Shown here one piece after another: positions 54,217-63,092 of a stretch of 64,000 nt of DNA. Made by a program: the position numbers and the translations under genes. The notes beneath the pieces are model-generated. The model was given only the letters and a program-made list of their open reading frames with translations. It did not search any database and was not told the DNA's origin. The stretch covers positions 22,148 to 86,147 of the forward strand of contig NZ_BSOW01000037.1 of NCBI RefSeq assembly GCF_030160715.1. The letters run 5' to 3'. This DNA is from Bradyrhizobium iriomotense. Its GTDB lineage: Bacteria; Pseudomonadota; Alphaproteobacteria; Rhizobiales; Xanthobacteraceae. Each line of letters starts with the position of its first letter. Within the stretch, counting starts at the first letter, position 1.

Positions 54217-55284
54217 TCACGCCCCGCGCACGATCTCGCGTACGTGGCCGATCGTTTCCTCGATCATCGCCGCGGTCACGTCGAGATGCGTGCAGGCGCG
54301 GATGCGGCCATCCATCATCGCAAGCATCACGCCGCGCTGGCGCAAGGCAGCGACCATCTTATCGCCAGCGACGCCTGCGCCGTCGGGCTTGAAGAACACG
54401 AGGTTGGTCTCGGGCTCCTGCACCTCGATGCCTGCGATTTGCGCCAGCCCGCGCGCCAGCGCGCGCGCATTGGCGTGGTCGTCGGCGAGCCGGTCGACGT
54501 GGTGATCGAGCGCGTAGATGCAGGCGGCCGCGCAGACGCCGGACTGCCGCATCGAGCCGCCGAGGCGCTGCTTCCACTGCCAGACCGCGTCGATGAAGTC
54601 GCGTGAGCCGGCGAGCGCGCCGCCGATCGGCGCGCCCAGGCCTTTCGAGAAGTCGATCCAGGCCGAATCCCAGCCTGCAGTCATGTCGCGCGCGGCGATG
54701 CCGGTGGCGACGGTCGCGTTGAGCAGGCGCGCGCCGTCCATGTGGGTGGCTAGCCCATTCTGCTTCGCAATCGCGACGATCTCGTCCAGCGCCGCCTTCT
54801 TCCAGATCGTGCCGCCGCCGATATTGGCGGTCTGCTCGACGCTGACCACCGTCTGCGACGGTTGATAGCGCGTGCGCGGATGCAGCGCCTTGCGGAACGT
54901 TTCGGGCGTGAACTGTCCGTCAGGGCCGGGTAGCTGCGTGACCTGGAAGCCGCCGAGGGCTGCATGCGCGCCGCCTTCGCGCGCGATGATATGCGCGGTC
55001 TCATGCGCGAGGATCTCGTCGCCGGGACGGCAATGCACCAGCGTTGCGGTGACATTGCACATCGTGCCCGAAGGCATGAACACCGCGGCTTCCTTGCCGA
55101 GCAGGTCCGCAACGCGCTCGCAGAGCGCATTCGTGGTCGGATCGTCGCCGACCTGCTCGTCACCGACCTCGGCACGCGCCATAGCCTCGCGCATTGCGGG
55201 CGTCGGCCGCGTCTGCGTGTCAGAGAGCAGGTTGACGCGCACCGGCGGCGCCTTCGGATCGACGGGGGGCGGGGTATAGAGCAT
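54217..55284 (-). CDS. ltaE: Low-specificity L-threonine aldolase
   Basis: A 355-residue fold-type I PLP enzyme that splits L-threonine or L-allo-threonine to glycine and acetaldehyde. Landmarks are LLSDTQTRPTPAMREAM, VGDDPTTNALCERVADLLGK, FMPSGTMCNVTAT and the PLP lysine in WIDFSKGLGAPIGGAL. The start at 55284 has AGGAG eight bases upstream; the ATG at 55290 lies too close to it. Its stop abuts the serine hydrolase pseudogene. Confidence 0.93.
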   Translation of the reverse strand: MLYTPPPVDPKAPPVRVNLLSDTQTRPTPAMREAMARAEVGDEQVGDDPTTNALCERVADLLGKEAAVFMPSGTMCNVTATLVHCRPGDEILAHETAHIIAREGGAHAALGGFQVTQLPGPDGQFTPETFRKALHPRTRYQPSQTVVSVEQTANIGGGTIWKKAALDEIVAIAKQNGLATHMDGARLLNATVATGIAARDMTAGWDSAWIDFSKGLGAPIGGALAGSRDFIDAVWQWKQRLGGSMRQSGVCAAACIYALDHHVDRLADDHANARALARGLAQIAGIEVQEPETNLVFFKPDGAGVAGDKMVAALRQRGVMLAMMDGRIRACTHLDVTAAMIEETIGHVREIVRGA

Positions 55285-55320
55285 CAGCATTGCTCCTTGC
55301 GCAGTTCCATTCGCTGGTTG

Positions 55321-55606
55321 TCAGCGGTTCTTTGGGGGACGTCGAGCGGCGTGACGAAATCGCATAATAACGATTTCCGTCGCGGTCACGCGATAATCGA
55401 TCAGATAGGGATAGGGGTTGACAGGGAGGCGGCGCACGTTCGCTCGAGTCGCCTGCCGTCCTGCATAGGGGATGGTCCTGCAGCAGCGCAATCAGAGCAA
55501 CAATGCGGTCGCGTACGTGAGCTGCTCCCTGCGGCGATCGGGATTCGATGTAAGTCAAAGCATTGTCGATCTGGGCGAGCGCCCGCCGTGTGTAACGGAC
55601 CTTCAC
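55321..55606 (-). pseudogene. RelE/ParE-type toxin, frameshifted
   Basis: The first half reads MKVRYTRRALAQIDNALTYI, then ESRSPQGAAHVRDRIVALIA and LLQDHP, typical of ParE/RelE toxins. A four-base C run (minus strand; GGGG at 55468-55471) breaks the frame. Removing one C restores YAGRQATRANVRRLPVNPYP, then YLIDYRVTATEIVIMRFRHA and a stop at 55321. The start is a GTG overlapping the antitoxin stop (GTGA). The toxin is probably inactive unless this is a sequencing error. Confidence 0.8.
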
Positions 55607-55830
55607 AGCCCGTGCTTTGCCCACATTGCGCGTACTTCGTCGGCACTGGCAAGCTCGCCGCGGGCGATCTCGGCCTCAGCCTCGACCAGATCCGCTTCTT
55701 CTGCCTCTGTGAGCTGGATCGGTGGTTGGTCGACGCCTGCGAGCTCGAGCAGCGCTCGCGCCAGCTCGTCCTGCTCTGAGTCGGGTAGGACCGATACTTT
55801 GCTAAAGGCCTCGTCCAAAAGACGCGTCAT
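55603..55830 (-). CDS. Antitoxin of a type II toxin-antitoxin pair
   Basis: A 75-residue acidic protein (MTRLLDEAFSKVSVLPDSEQ, then DELARALLELAG, ending VRAMWAKHGL). It has the length, acidity and amphipathic helix expected for an antitoxin that precedes and overlaps its ParE/RelE toxin. Its stop overlaps the toxin GTG by four bases. The start at 55830 follows GGAG by seven bases. The DNA-binding part is not obvious. Confidence 0.75.
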   Translation of the reverse strand: MTRLLDEAFSKVSVLPDSEQDELARALLELAGVDQPPIQLTEAEEADLVEAEAEIARGELASADEVRAMWAKHGL

Positions 55831-55899
55831 GATCAAGCTCCACCGCGTGCAATCATAGCACAGATGGATCGAGAAATGGGAGTGACCGGCCGAAACGAT

Positions 55900-55926
55900 A
55901 AGGCCCCGGTTTTGCCGGGGCCTTTC
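55900..55926 (-). terminator. rpsD terminator (usable in both directions)
   Basis: An eight-base perfect stem GGCCCCGG / CCGGGGCC with a five-base loop, flanked by A-rich and T-rich ends (AAGG...CCTTTC). It lies 12 bases beyond the rpsD stop. Confidence 0.75.
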
Positions 55927-55937
55927 GAGCTTCGTTA

Positions 55938-56555
55938 TCAGCGCGAATAGAATTCGACGACCAGGTGCGGCTCCATCTGCACCGGGAACGGCACGTCGGA
56001 GAGGCCGGGGATGCGCGCGTATTTCGCGGTCATCTTGCCGTGGTCGACTTCGAGATAGTCGGGCACGTCGCGCTCGGGGAGCTGGCTCGCTTCGAGAACG
56101 TGGGCGAGCTGCTTGGAGGCTTCCTTGACCTCGATCACGTCGCCGACCTTGAGCTGATAGCTCGAGATGTTGACCTTGCGGCCGTTCACCTTGATGTGGC
56201 CGTGGTTGATGAACTGACGCGCGGCGAAGATCGTGGAGACGAACTTGGCGCGGTACACGACCGCGTCGAGACGACGCTCCAAGAGGCCGATCAGGTTCTC
56301 GCCGGTGTCACCCTTGAGGCGGCTCGCCTCGACATAGATGCCGTGGAACTGGCGCTCGCTGATGTTGGCGTAGTAGCCCTTGAGCTTCTGCTTGGCGCGG
56401 AGCTGCACGCCGAAGTCGGAGAGCTTGCCCTTGCGGCGTTGGCCGTGCTGGCCGGGGCCGTACTCGCGGCGGTTCACGGGGCTCTTCGGGCGGCCCCAGA
56501 TGTTCTGGCCCATACGGCGATCGATCTTGTACTTCGCCTCACTGCGCTTAGTCAT
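55938..56555 (-). CDS. rpsD: 30S ribosomal protein S4
   Basis: A 205-residue S4 of standard alphaproteobacterial length, MTKRSEAKYKIDRRMGQNIW. The S4 RNA-binding domain is at about residues 95-160 (RRLDAVVYRAKFVSTIFAAR, QFINHGHIKVNGRKVNISSY). It binds 16S rRNA early in 30S assembly. It stands alone here rather than in the alpha operon, as is common in rhizobia. Confidence 0.98.
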   Translation of the reverse strand: MTKRSEAKYKIDRRMGQNIWGRPKSPVNRREYGPGQHGQRRKGKLSDFGVQLRAKQKLKGYYANISERQFHGIYVEASRLKGDTGENLIGLLERRLDAVVYRAKFVSTIFAARQFINHGHIKVNGRKVNISSYQLKVGDVIEVKEASKQLAHVLEASQLPERDVPDYLEVDHGKMTAKYARIPGLSDVPFPVQMEPHLVVEFYSR

Positions 56556-56747
56556 CGCGTCCTCTTGATAGAGTTAGGTTGGTTTGAGGAAACGCGCCCT
56601 CCTGTGTGACCGGGAAACCCCGGCACCGACAGGCCCCATCCCCAAAGCTTCAAGGGACAAGGCCACGGGTCGCGAAACGCTTCGCGGGCCGAAATCGGCC
56701 CGCGAGCAGGCGGCTTTTAGGAGAAATCGGGCCGTCCTGTCAATCTT

Positions 56748-57527
56748 TTACGTCGCCACGGCCCGGATCGGCTTGGGCTCCGCTGCCTGCCGGCTGCCGC
56801 GCAATTCGGCAGCGATTTCAGTGTTCAGGGCCTGTTCCAGCCGGGTCAGGACCCGGGCGATCGGTGCGGCATCGGTAATCCGGTGATCCCAGCGAAGGAC
56901 GACATTGATGGTCTGGTCCGGCTCGGCCACCCCATAGCTCAGGATGAACGGTCCCGGCGTGATGGCATGCAGTTCGCCCCCGCCATAGGCTGCAACCGAG
57001 GTGACCGAATAGCTGCCGAAGAAGCTGGCGCGCTGGCGGCCGAAATTGAGCCCGATCAGCCACGCCAGCCGGCGCAGCGGCAGCGGCAGGCGCATCGCCA
57101 GCATCATCTTGCGAACCATCGGCACGTCCCGAAGCGGAGCCTCCTTGGCATGCCGGATCAGGGCGTCGATCTCGGCCAGCGGCAGGGCATCCGGGCCGGC
57201 AATCCGCTGCGCCACCACGCATTCCTCGCCGTCCACGACGCGCGCGATCGCTACCATCGCCACGCTTTTGGGCAGCTCATAGAAGGTCGGCCATGGCCAT
57301 TTGGCGTAGAGGGTGCGCAGGATCGGCTCGTCCCTGGCGACGAGCGCGAAGGCCTTGACGAAGATCGCAGCCCAGCCGGCCGGCACTTTTGCACTTGCGC
57401 GGGCCTCGAGCAGGGGACGGATCTGGAGCGGCCGCGACAGCGAGACAAAGGGCACGCCCATCGAGGCATGCATGAGGTCAAAGACCATGCGCCGGAGCAG
57501 TGAGATTTTCCTGGGTGTACCGCGCAT
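56748..57527 (-). CDS. Stand-alone 2-oxoacid dehydrogenase acyltransferase-type catalytic domain
   Basis: A 259-residue protein corresponding to the E2 catalytic domain of 2-oxoacid dehydrogenases (fold of chloramphenicol acetyltransferase) with no lipoyl or peripheral-subunit-binding domain. Visible parts are KISLLRRMVFDLMHASMGVP, AIFVKAFALVARDEPILRTL and the active-site segment VVLRWDHRITDAAPIARVL. The His is retained but the usual DHRxxDG ends in DA. It may act as a free acyltransferase; the substrate is unknown. The gap at 56556-56747 toward rpsD shows nothing I can name. Confidence 0.75.
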   Translation of the reverse strand: MRGTPRKISLLRRMVFDLMHASMGVPFVSLSRPLQIRPLLEARASAKVPAGWAAIFVKAFALVARDEPILRTLYAKWPWPTFYELPKSVAMVAIARVVDGEECVVAQRIAGPDALPLAEIDALIRHAKEAPLRDVPMVRKMMLAMRLPLPLRRLAWLIGLNFGRQRASFFGSYSVTSVAAYGGGELHAITPGPFILSYGVAEPDQTINVVLRWDHRITDAAPIARVLTRLEQALNTEIAAELRGSRQAAEPKPIRAVAT

Positions 57528-57755
57528 CGTCCTCGGGTTTCCGCGGGCTCAAATAGGTGTGGCGAGTCGATCGTTCGCCCGCCGCCCTGATCTAGCATGA
57601 ACCAGCCGGCTTGCAGCCAGCGGGTTCATGATCATGCCCTTGTCAGGTTCAGAAGAAGGTTCATAAATTTCGGGTATAATCATGTCATTTCAATGCGTTA
57701 AATGATTGATTTGATGTGGCCCGCAATCGACCTTGAGAATCGCTCGAAGGGCGGC

Positions 57756-58529
57756 CTACCGCCTGATCCCCTCGAACGCCGACATGATGCCGCGCTGGAA
57801 CAGCGACCAGTCGAAGCCAAGCGCGATCGCACGGTAGCCGCGGTCGATCAGGCGGTTGGCCTGCTCGGCAGTGCGCGCGACCCCGCCGATCGGCACACCG
57901 CTTTTGAGGATGCCTGCCTCGGCCCGGGCGATCAGGTCCGATAGCTCCGGGTCGTCCATCTGGCCGCGCTTGTTGATGGAGGTGGCGAGATCGCCGGGAC
58001 CGATCACGGCGATGTCGATGCCGGGCGTAGCCATGATCTCGTCGATGCGGTTGACCGCCTCGACATGCTCGATGGTGATCATGCAGAGCATCTCGTCATC
58101 GGCGGAAGCCATGTAGTCGGGCATCGACTGGCCCCAGCGGAACGGCGCATGGAAGGGACCCCAGAGACGATCGCCACGCGGCGGATAGCGCACGCTGCGC
58201 ACCGCCTTCTCGGCTTCCTCGCGGCTCGTGATCATCGGGAAATTGATGCCGAAGGCGCCGATGTCCATCGGGGCCTTGGCAAGCCAGGGCTCGTTGGCGG
58301 CGATGCGCACCAGCGGCGTGCACTGCGTGCCCGTGGTCGCGGCGATCATCGCATGCGCTTCGGTCAGGCCGATCGGCCCGTGCTCGAGATCGACGATGAT
58401 CCAGTCGAGCGAGCGCGCCATGATTTGTACGGTCTGCACGCTCGGAATGGTCGCGATCGCTCCGAAGGCGGGGCGGCCTTCGCGCCAGAGCTGGCGGAGG
58501 CGGTTGAGCGGCGTTGATGTGGCTGACAT
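57756..58529 (-). CDS. HpcH/HpaI-family aldolase
   Basis: A 257-residue class II (metal) aldolase of the HpcH/HpaI family: SLDWIIVDLEHGPIGLTEAH, then PLVRIAANEPWLAKAPMDIG, CMITIEHVEAVNRIDEIMA and IDIAVIGPGDLATSI. The catalytic Glu-His and Asp-Glu pairs are present. Enzymes of this group split 4-hydroxy-2-oxo acids into pyruvate and an aldehyde. The start at 58529 is chosen from the domain length. Confidence 0.9.
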   Translation of the reverse strand: MSATSTPLNRLRQLWREGRPAFGAIATIPSVQTVQIMARSLDWIIVDLEHGPIGLTEAHAMIAATTGTQCTPLVRIAANEPWLAKAPMDIGAFGINFPMITSREEAEKAVRSVRYPPRGDRLWGPFHAPFRWGQSMPDYMASADDEMLCMITIEHVEAVNRIDEIMATPGIDIAVIGPGDLATSINKRGQMDDPELSDLIARAEAGILKSGVPIGGVARTAEQANRLIDRGYRAIALGFDWSLFQRGIMSAFEGIRR

Positions 58530-58587
58530 GGCCGGAACCTGCGGGATAGGGCGGTGCAACCTAGCAGCGTGCCACCGACGCGGAAAG

Positions 58588-59385
58588 TCAGGCCGGGATG
58601 CGCCCGCCGAAGAATGGCGTCAGTGCAGGTCCGAGCCTATGGGCGCGCTTGGATGTGAAAACGATTTCGGCGCCGGACTGGACGAGATCGGTGACGCGCG
58701 GGCCGAGCAGGTCCGAAACGCGGCGCGCGATCGCCGGGGCCGGATCGATCCAATTCACCCGCCACGGTGCGAGCTTGATCAACCGGTCAAGGAGTAGCGG
58801 ATAATGCGTGCAGGCGAGCACGATCGTGTCGGTGCGCGCCATCGTATCCTCGGGGTTTCCGACGAAGCAGGGTTTCAGCTCCGCGAAAATGTCGCCGTCG
58901 CCGACCGTGGTGCCGCTCAGCGCAGCCTCGGCGAGCGACGCGAGCTCGGGCGAGCCGACCAGCGTCACCTCGCAGCCTTGGCCGTGATCCCGGATCAGCG
59001 CCTGGGTATATTCGCGCTTGACGGTGGCCTTGGTGCCGAGCACCGAGACACGACGGGTCTTCGACTGCGCGCAGGCCGGCTTGATCGCCGGTACCGTGCC
59101 GACGAAGGGCAGGCGATAGGCGGCGCGCAAGTGGCCCATGACCGAAACGGACATGGTGTTGCAGGCAATCACCATCAGGTCAGGCTTGTGCGCGGTGATC
59201 AGATCGCCGACCAGCGGCACCACGCGGGCGATGATCTCGTCCTCGCTGTGATGGCCGTAGGGGAAGAAGGCGTCGTCGGCGACGTAGACGTAATGCGCAT
59301 CGGGGCGCGCCGCGACGACCTCGCGCAGGACGGTGAGCCCGCCAAGGCCGGAATCGAATACCAATATCGTCGGGGAGTCTGCCAC
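58588..59385 (-). CDS. murI: Glutamate racemase
   Basis: A 265-residue racemase supplying D-glutamate for peptidoglycan. The two catalytic cysteines are in VIACNTMS (about residue 74) and VLACTHYPLL (about residue 191). The N-terminal LVFDSGLGGLTVLREV and YVADDAFFPYG are typical. It is followed 58 bases later by the aldolase gene, with no obvious operon logic. Confidence 0.95.
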   Translation of the reverse strand: MADSPTILVFDSGLGGLTVLREVVAARPDAHYVYVADDAFFPYGHHSEDEIIARVVPLVGDLITAHKPDLMVIACNTMSVSVMGHLRAAYRLPFVGTVPAIKPACAQSKTRRVSVLGTKATVKREYTQALIRDHGQGCEVTLVGSPELASLAEAALSGTTVGDGDIFAELKPCFVGNPEDTMARTDTIVLACTHYPLLLDRLIKLAPWRVNWIDPAPAIARRVSDLLGPRVTDLVQSGAEIVFTSKRAHRLGPALTPFFGGRIPA

Positions 59386-59560
59386 GCGGTTACCCTAGCC
59401 TTGCCATGGTTACCATTCGGTTTTTGGGGCGCTTTTGCGGCAGATGCGGGTTCGGCCCAATTTTGAACGATTCAAATCGCCTCGATCGTACTCGCCCGCT
59501 ATCAGATCGCGCGATGCTGCGCCGCAGTTGGGGACGTCTGCGAAATTCGGGGGAGCCGAC

Positions 59561-60118
59561 ATGATCAGAAACACGCCTGCCGGCTGGGGCAGTATCTCCC
59601 GCTGGTTTCACTGGATCCTCGCGGTCGCGATCATCGGCATGATCGGTTTCGGCTGGTGGGTCAACCACGTGCCGGCGCGGCCCGACCGCTTCTTCTATCG
59701 CTCGATCCACGCCGACATCGGCTATGTGGTCCTGCTGCTCACCGTCATTCGCCTGGCTTGGCGTATCGGCAACCCGACGCCGGCGTTGCCGGACGACAGC
59801 CGTCCCTGGCAGAATATCGCCGCGCGTATCAGCCATGGCGCGCTCTATCTCGTCGTCATCCTGGTCGCGATGCTCGGTTGGGCCCATTCCGGCGCGCATA
59901 CGCCCGATTACTCCAGCTTCTTCGGCCTGTTTCACGTGCCGCAATTCACCTCTCCCGATCGTGAGGCGGCGCGCGCCTATGAAGACCGTCACATCCTCTT
60001 TGCCTATGTGCTGCTGGCTCTGATCGTGGTTCACGTCGCCGCCGCCGCCTGGCACCACTACATCCGCCGCGACCGCGTCGCGGTGCGGATGCTGACGGAG
60101 GATGCGAAGGCGGGGTAG
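59561..60118 (+). CDS. Cytochrome b561 (diheme, prokaryotic type)
   Basis: A 185-residue membrane protein with four helices, of the CybB family: ISRWFHWILAVAIIGMIGFG at the start and ILFAYVLLALIVVHVAAAAWHHYIRRD at the end. Histidines in the first, second and last helices can ligate two b hemes. It moves electrons across the inner membrane, possibly from quinol to superoxide or vice versa. The ATG at 59561 follows GGGGGAG. Confidence 0.9.
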   Translation: MIRNTPAGWGSISRWFHWILAVAIIGMIGFGWWVNHVPARPDRFFYRSIHADIGYVVLLLTVIRLAWRIGNPTPALPDDSRPWQNIAARISHGALYLVVILVAMLGWAHSGAHTPDYSSFFGLFHVPQFTSPDREAARAYEDRHILFAYVLLALIVVHVAAAAWHHYIRRDRVAVRMLTEDAKAG

Positions 60119-60142
60119 GGGTGCGGTTCCTGCCCGTCGCAA

Positions 60143-60173
60143 CGTCATGCCCGGGACGAGCCTGGGCATGACG
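60143..60173. terminator. Hairpin between two convergent genes
   Basis: CGTCATGCCC (60143-60152) pairs with GGGCATGACG (60164-60173). The same 'GTCATGCCC' word occurs at the start of the repeat at 311. It probably serves as a bidirectional terminator for the b561 and Popeye-like genes, but no long T-run follows. Confidence 0.5.
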
Positions 60174-60190
60174 ACGGCGAGTATTGCGTT

Positions 60191-60994
60191 CTAGGCGATC
60201 CTGTTGGTGGTCGTTGCTCGCTCCGCCTTGAGCTGGTCCTGCAAGCGCGAGATGTTTTCGAGCAGGCGCTGGCTCGCAAGGACCAGGAAGTAGTAGCCGA
60301 ACTGCGGATCCTGGAAGTAGATCTCGAGCAGCCGCTCATAGGTGATGGTGAGCACCTGGCCGTCCTCGATGCACTCCACAGTTCCGGTGCGCTGGTTGTT
60401 CGGCGTCAGGAAGCCGAGCTCACCCATCAGGCGGCCAGGCGGGATCTCGATGTTGATCTCCTTGACCAGAAACTTTCCGGTCACCGTCAGGAACATCTCG
60501 TTGGCGGGGTCGTGGATCTTGAAGAGCGTGTCGCCGCGGCGGTACTTGCGCTCGGTCATGAAGGGCTTGAGCCATTCCATCGACATGTCGCCCTGCGTCG
60601 CGTGGCGCGCTTTCTTGACGAGCTTGAGCATCTGGCGGAGACGAACGCCGTTGATGGGGACCAGCAGCAGATACAGCAGAAAGGTCGAGGTGTTGCCGGA
60701 CAGCAGGCCATAGATGGCGAACAACGCGCAGCCGATCATGTTGGCAACCCGCAGCGGCACCATGGTCTGCATCAGAAGCGTCGCGACGAAGAAGAACGCG
60801 CCCACGACGGCGAACAGATTGGCCAGCGTGATGTTGGCCAGGAAGATTTCCAGGAGCCGGTTGAACAGGGCATCGTAGGTGATGTTGTTGGGATCGAGGC
60901 CCATCTGGACCAGGATCTTCGCGATCCTGAGATTATCCGCAGCCGTATCTAGAATGCGGTTCAAAATCGACGAGATATCTGCGCTGGACGTCAT
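60191..60994 (-). CDS. Membrane protein with cyclic-nucleotide-binding domain, Popeye-like layout
   Basis: A 267-residue protein. After a helical N-terminus three membrane helices follow (ANLFAVVGAFFFVATLLMQT, MVPLRVANMIGCALFAIYGL, STFLLYLLLVPINGVRLRQM), then a soluble cNMP-binding domain at about residues 145-250. The phosphate cassette GRLMGELGFLTPNNQRTGTV keeps the Glu and Arg that contact cAMP. Three helices followed by such a domain is the Popeye (POPDC) plan. It is probably a membrane cAMP sensor. Start chosen at the second of two adjacent ATGs. Confidence 0.8.
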   Translation of the reverse strand: MTSSADISSILNRILDTAADNLRIAKILVQMGLDPNNITYDALFNRLLEIFLANITLANLFAVVGAFFFVATLLMQTMVPLRVANMIGCALFAIYGLLSGNTSTFLLYLLLVPINGVRLRQMLKLVKKARHATQGDMSMEWLKPFMTERKYRRGDTLFKIHDPANEMFLTVTGKFLVKEINIEIPPGRLMGELGFLTPNNQRTGTVECIEDGQVLTITYERLLEIYFQDPQFGYYFLVLASQRLLENISRLQDQLKAERATTTNRIA

Positions 60995-61213
60995 CATAAT
61001 TCCCCACGCCTCAAGCCGTCGGTTACTTCCGGATACGGATAATCGAAATCAATAGCGATCGTTTGAGTAAGATGACCGGCGGATTCGATGCAAGCGGCCA
61101 ATTCTAGCCCGCGCGGCGGTTTCGGCAATTGTCCACTCGTCGGACCCGAAAGCCCGTCAGAACGGACCTCATTCGAGGCCGTAGGCACCAAAAGCAATGT
61201 CGGGTGAGCCATC

Positions 61214-61363
61214 ATGTCCGATTCTTGCGACTATTTTCGTGCGCACATGATCGTGGCCACCCGCAAGGCGCTTGCCTTGCCGGCGGCTGAGCGGGCGCTC
61301 ACCGAGGCTGACGACGGTCCGCAGGAAATGACCGAGCCGCCGCCGACCAACCTGTCCGGCTGA
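61214..61363 (+). CDS. Possible small protein (49 aa)
   Basis: A 49-residue frame (MSDSCDYFRAHMIVATRKAL, then ALPAAERALTEADDGPQEMT) with GGGTGAG upstream, ending 182 bases before the cyanuric-acid-hydrolase-type gene. The composition is normal for this genome, but there is no homology evidence. Confidence 0.4.
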   Translation: MSDSCDYFRAHMIVATRKALALPAAERALTEADDGPQEMTEPPPTNLSG

Positions 61364-61545
61364 GCGCGCGGCTGCCTTTGACGACGTGGAATGGTCGTCA
61401 GCGCCCCCTGCTGCAATTCTGTGCAGCGGTTCGATGACAGCCTGACGAAAGCGACAGCAAATCTTGCAGTCTGGAAATCCCCGTCCTGGCCACTATGCTC
61501 GTTGCGCGGCCGGCTGCTGTACGCCGCGCCGCGAAGGGGGATGGC

Positions 61546-62667
61546 ATGCGCACAACATCTGTCGGCGTCGTTCGTATTCCCACCAAAGGGCCGGGCGACG
61601 TCGCGGGCCTTTTGGGGATGATCGAGCAGGGCGAGATCGATCCGAAGGCGATCCTCGCGATCCTGGGCAAGACCGAGGGCAATGGCGGCGTCAACGACTT
61701 CACACGCGAATATGCCGTCGCTGCGCTCTGCACGGCGCTTGCGCCGCATGTCGGGCTCGAGCCTCATCGGGTCGAGCAGCGCATCGCCTTCGTGATGTCC
61801 GGCGGCACCGAAGGCGTGCTGAGCCCGCACATCACCGTCTTCACGCGCAAGAGCATCGCGCAGGCGCCGGCCGGTCTTGCCGACAAGCGGCTCAGCATCG
61901 GCATGGCACAGACCCGCGACTTCTTGCCCGAGGAGCTCGGCCGCAGCGCGCAGATCGAGGAGACAGCGAAAGCGGTGGTATCAGCCATGGCGGATGCCGG
62001 CATCACCGAGCCGAAAGACGTGCATTTCGTCCAGATCAAATGCCCGCTCCTGACCAGCGACCGTGTCGAGGCGGCATCCGCGCGCGGCAACACGACCGTG
62101 ACGACCAGTGCCTACAGCTCGATGGCCTATTCGCGCGGCGCTTCCGCGCTCGGCGTCGCGGTGGCGCTCGGCGAGATCGAGGAAGGGATCCGCGATCAGG
62201 ATGTGCTGCGGCGGTTCGAGCTGTTCTCGAAGGTGGCCTCGACCTCGGCGGGGATCGAATTGATTCACAACGTCGTCATCGTGCTCGGCAACTCGGCGTC
62301 TTCGGCGAGCCCGTTCGAGATCGGCCATGCCGTCATGCATGACGCCATCGATGCTGCTGCCGTGATCGAGGCGCTCGCAAGCGTGGGGCTGAAGGCCGGA
62401 TCGACGGCGAATACGGGCCGCGAGCTCGTCAACATCTTCGCCAAGGCGGAGGCTTCGCCGAACGGCAACGTCCGCGGCTTTCGTCACACGATGCTGGAGG
62501 ATACCGATATCAGCGCGACACGACATGCCCGCGCCGCCGTTGGCGGCCTGATCGGCGGTCTTGCAGGAAGTGGCGCCGTCTACGTCTCCGGCGGTGCAGA
62601 GCATCAGGGGCCTCCGGGCGGTGGCCCCGTTGCCGCCATCGTGCGGGTCGCCGATGATTCCGATTGA
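61546..62667 (+). CDS. Ring-opening amidohydrolase (cyanuric acid hydrolase / barbiturase family)
   Basis: A 373-residue enzyme of the AtzD/TrzD/barbiturase family, which consists of three similar repeats each giving a Ser-Lys pair. The three serine segments are visible: FVMSGGTEGVLSPH, TTSAYSSMAYSRGASALGVA and VYVSGGAEHQGPPGGGPVA. A Lys segment is FVQIKCPLL. These enzymes open cyanuric acid (to carboxybiuret, then biuret) or barbiturate. Which ring this one prefers cannot be told from sequence. The start at 61546 has GGGGG six bases upstream. Confidence 0.88.
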   Translation: MRTTSVGVVRIPTKGPGDVAGLLGMIEQGEIDPKAILAILGKTEGNGGVNDFTREYAVAALCTALAPHVGLEPHRVEQRIAFVMSGGTEGVLSPHITVFTRKSIAQAPAGLADKRLSIGMAQTRDFLPEELGRSAQIEETAKAVVSAMADAGITEPKDVHFVQIKCPLLTSDRVEAASARGNTTVTTSAYSSMAYSRGASALGVAVALGEIEEGIRDQDVLRRFELFSKVASTSAGIELIHNVVIVLGNSASSASPFEIGHAVMHDAIDAAAVIEALASVGLKAGSTANTGRELVNIFAKAEASPNGNVRGFRHTMLEDTDISATRHARAAVGGLIGGLAGSGAVYVSGGAEHQGPPGGGPVAAIVRVADDSD

Positions 62668-62735
62668 GCGCAGCGGAGGGAGTATCCCCGTGCTCATCGG
62701 TGTTCGGCCGGCTGACGGCGGCCAATGTAACGCGT

Positions 62736-63041
62736 TCACTTCGCGGCGCTGTTCACGCTGCGATGCTGGATCGACACGGGAGCCGAATTGAGCGTCGGAC
62801 CGGAGGCGCTCACCAGGTCACTGCGCAGTGATGGCGAGGCCGCGTGAAGCGCGAAGATGATGGCAATCTGGGTCCGGTTCTGAAGGCGGTATTTGCGCAT
62901 GATGTTGCCGATATGCGCGCGAACCGTATTTTCGGAGATCTTGAGTTCGTAGGCGATGTTCTTGTTCTGCATGCCTCGCGCAATGAGCATCATGAGCTCG
63001 CGCTCACGCGGCGTTGGTGTGATCGGTACGCTTGTATTCAT
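62736..63041 (-). CDS. LuxR-type DNA-binding protein without receiver domain
   Basis: A 101-residue protein that is essentially a GerE/LuxR helix-turn-helix: TPRERELMMLIARGMQNKNI, AYELKISENTVRAHIGNIMR, KYRLQNRTQIA. No receiver or autoinducer domain precedes it, so it must be controlled by abundance or by partners. GGAGG lies eight bases before the ATG at 63041. It is convergent with the ring-opening amidohydrolase and follows the MacB-type permease by 50 bases on the same strand. Confidence 0.85.
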   Translation of the reverse strand: MNTSVPITPTPRERELMMLIARGMQNKNIAYELKISENTVRAHIGNIMRKYRLQNRTQIAIIFALHAASPSLRSDLVSASGPTLNSAPVSIQHRSVNSAAK

Positions 63042-63092
63042 GACCAATTCCTCCCTGGCATGAAGGTTGACGTGACCATCCCGGCATTTTTC

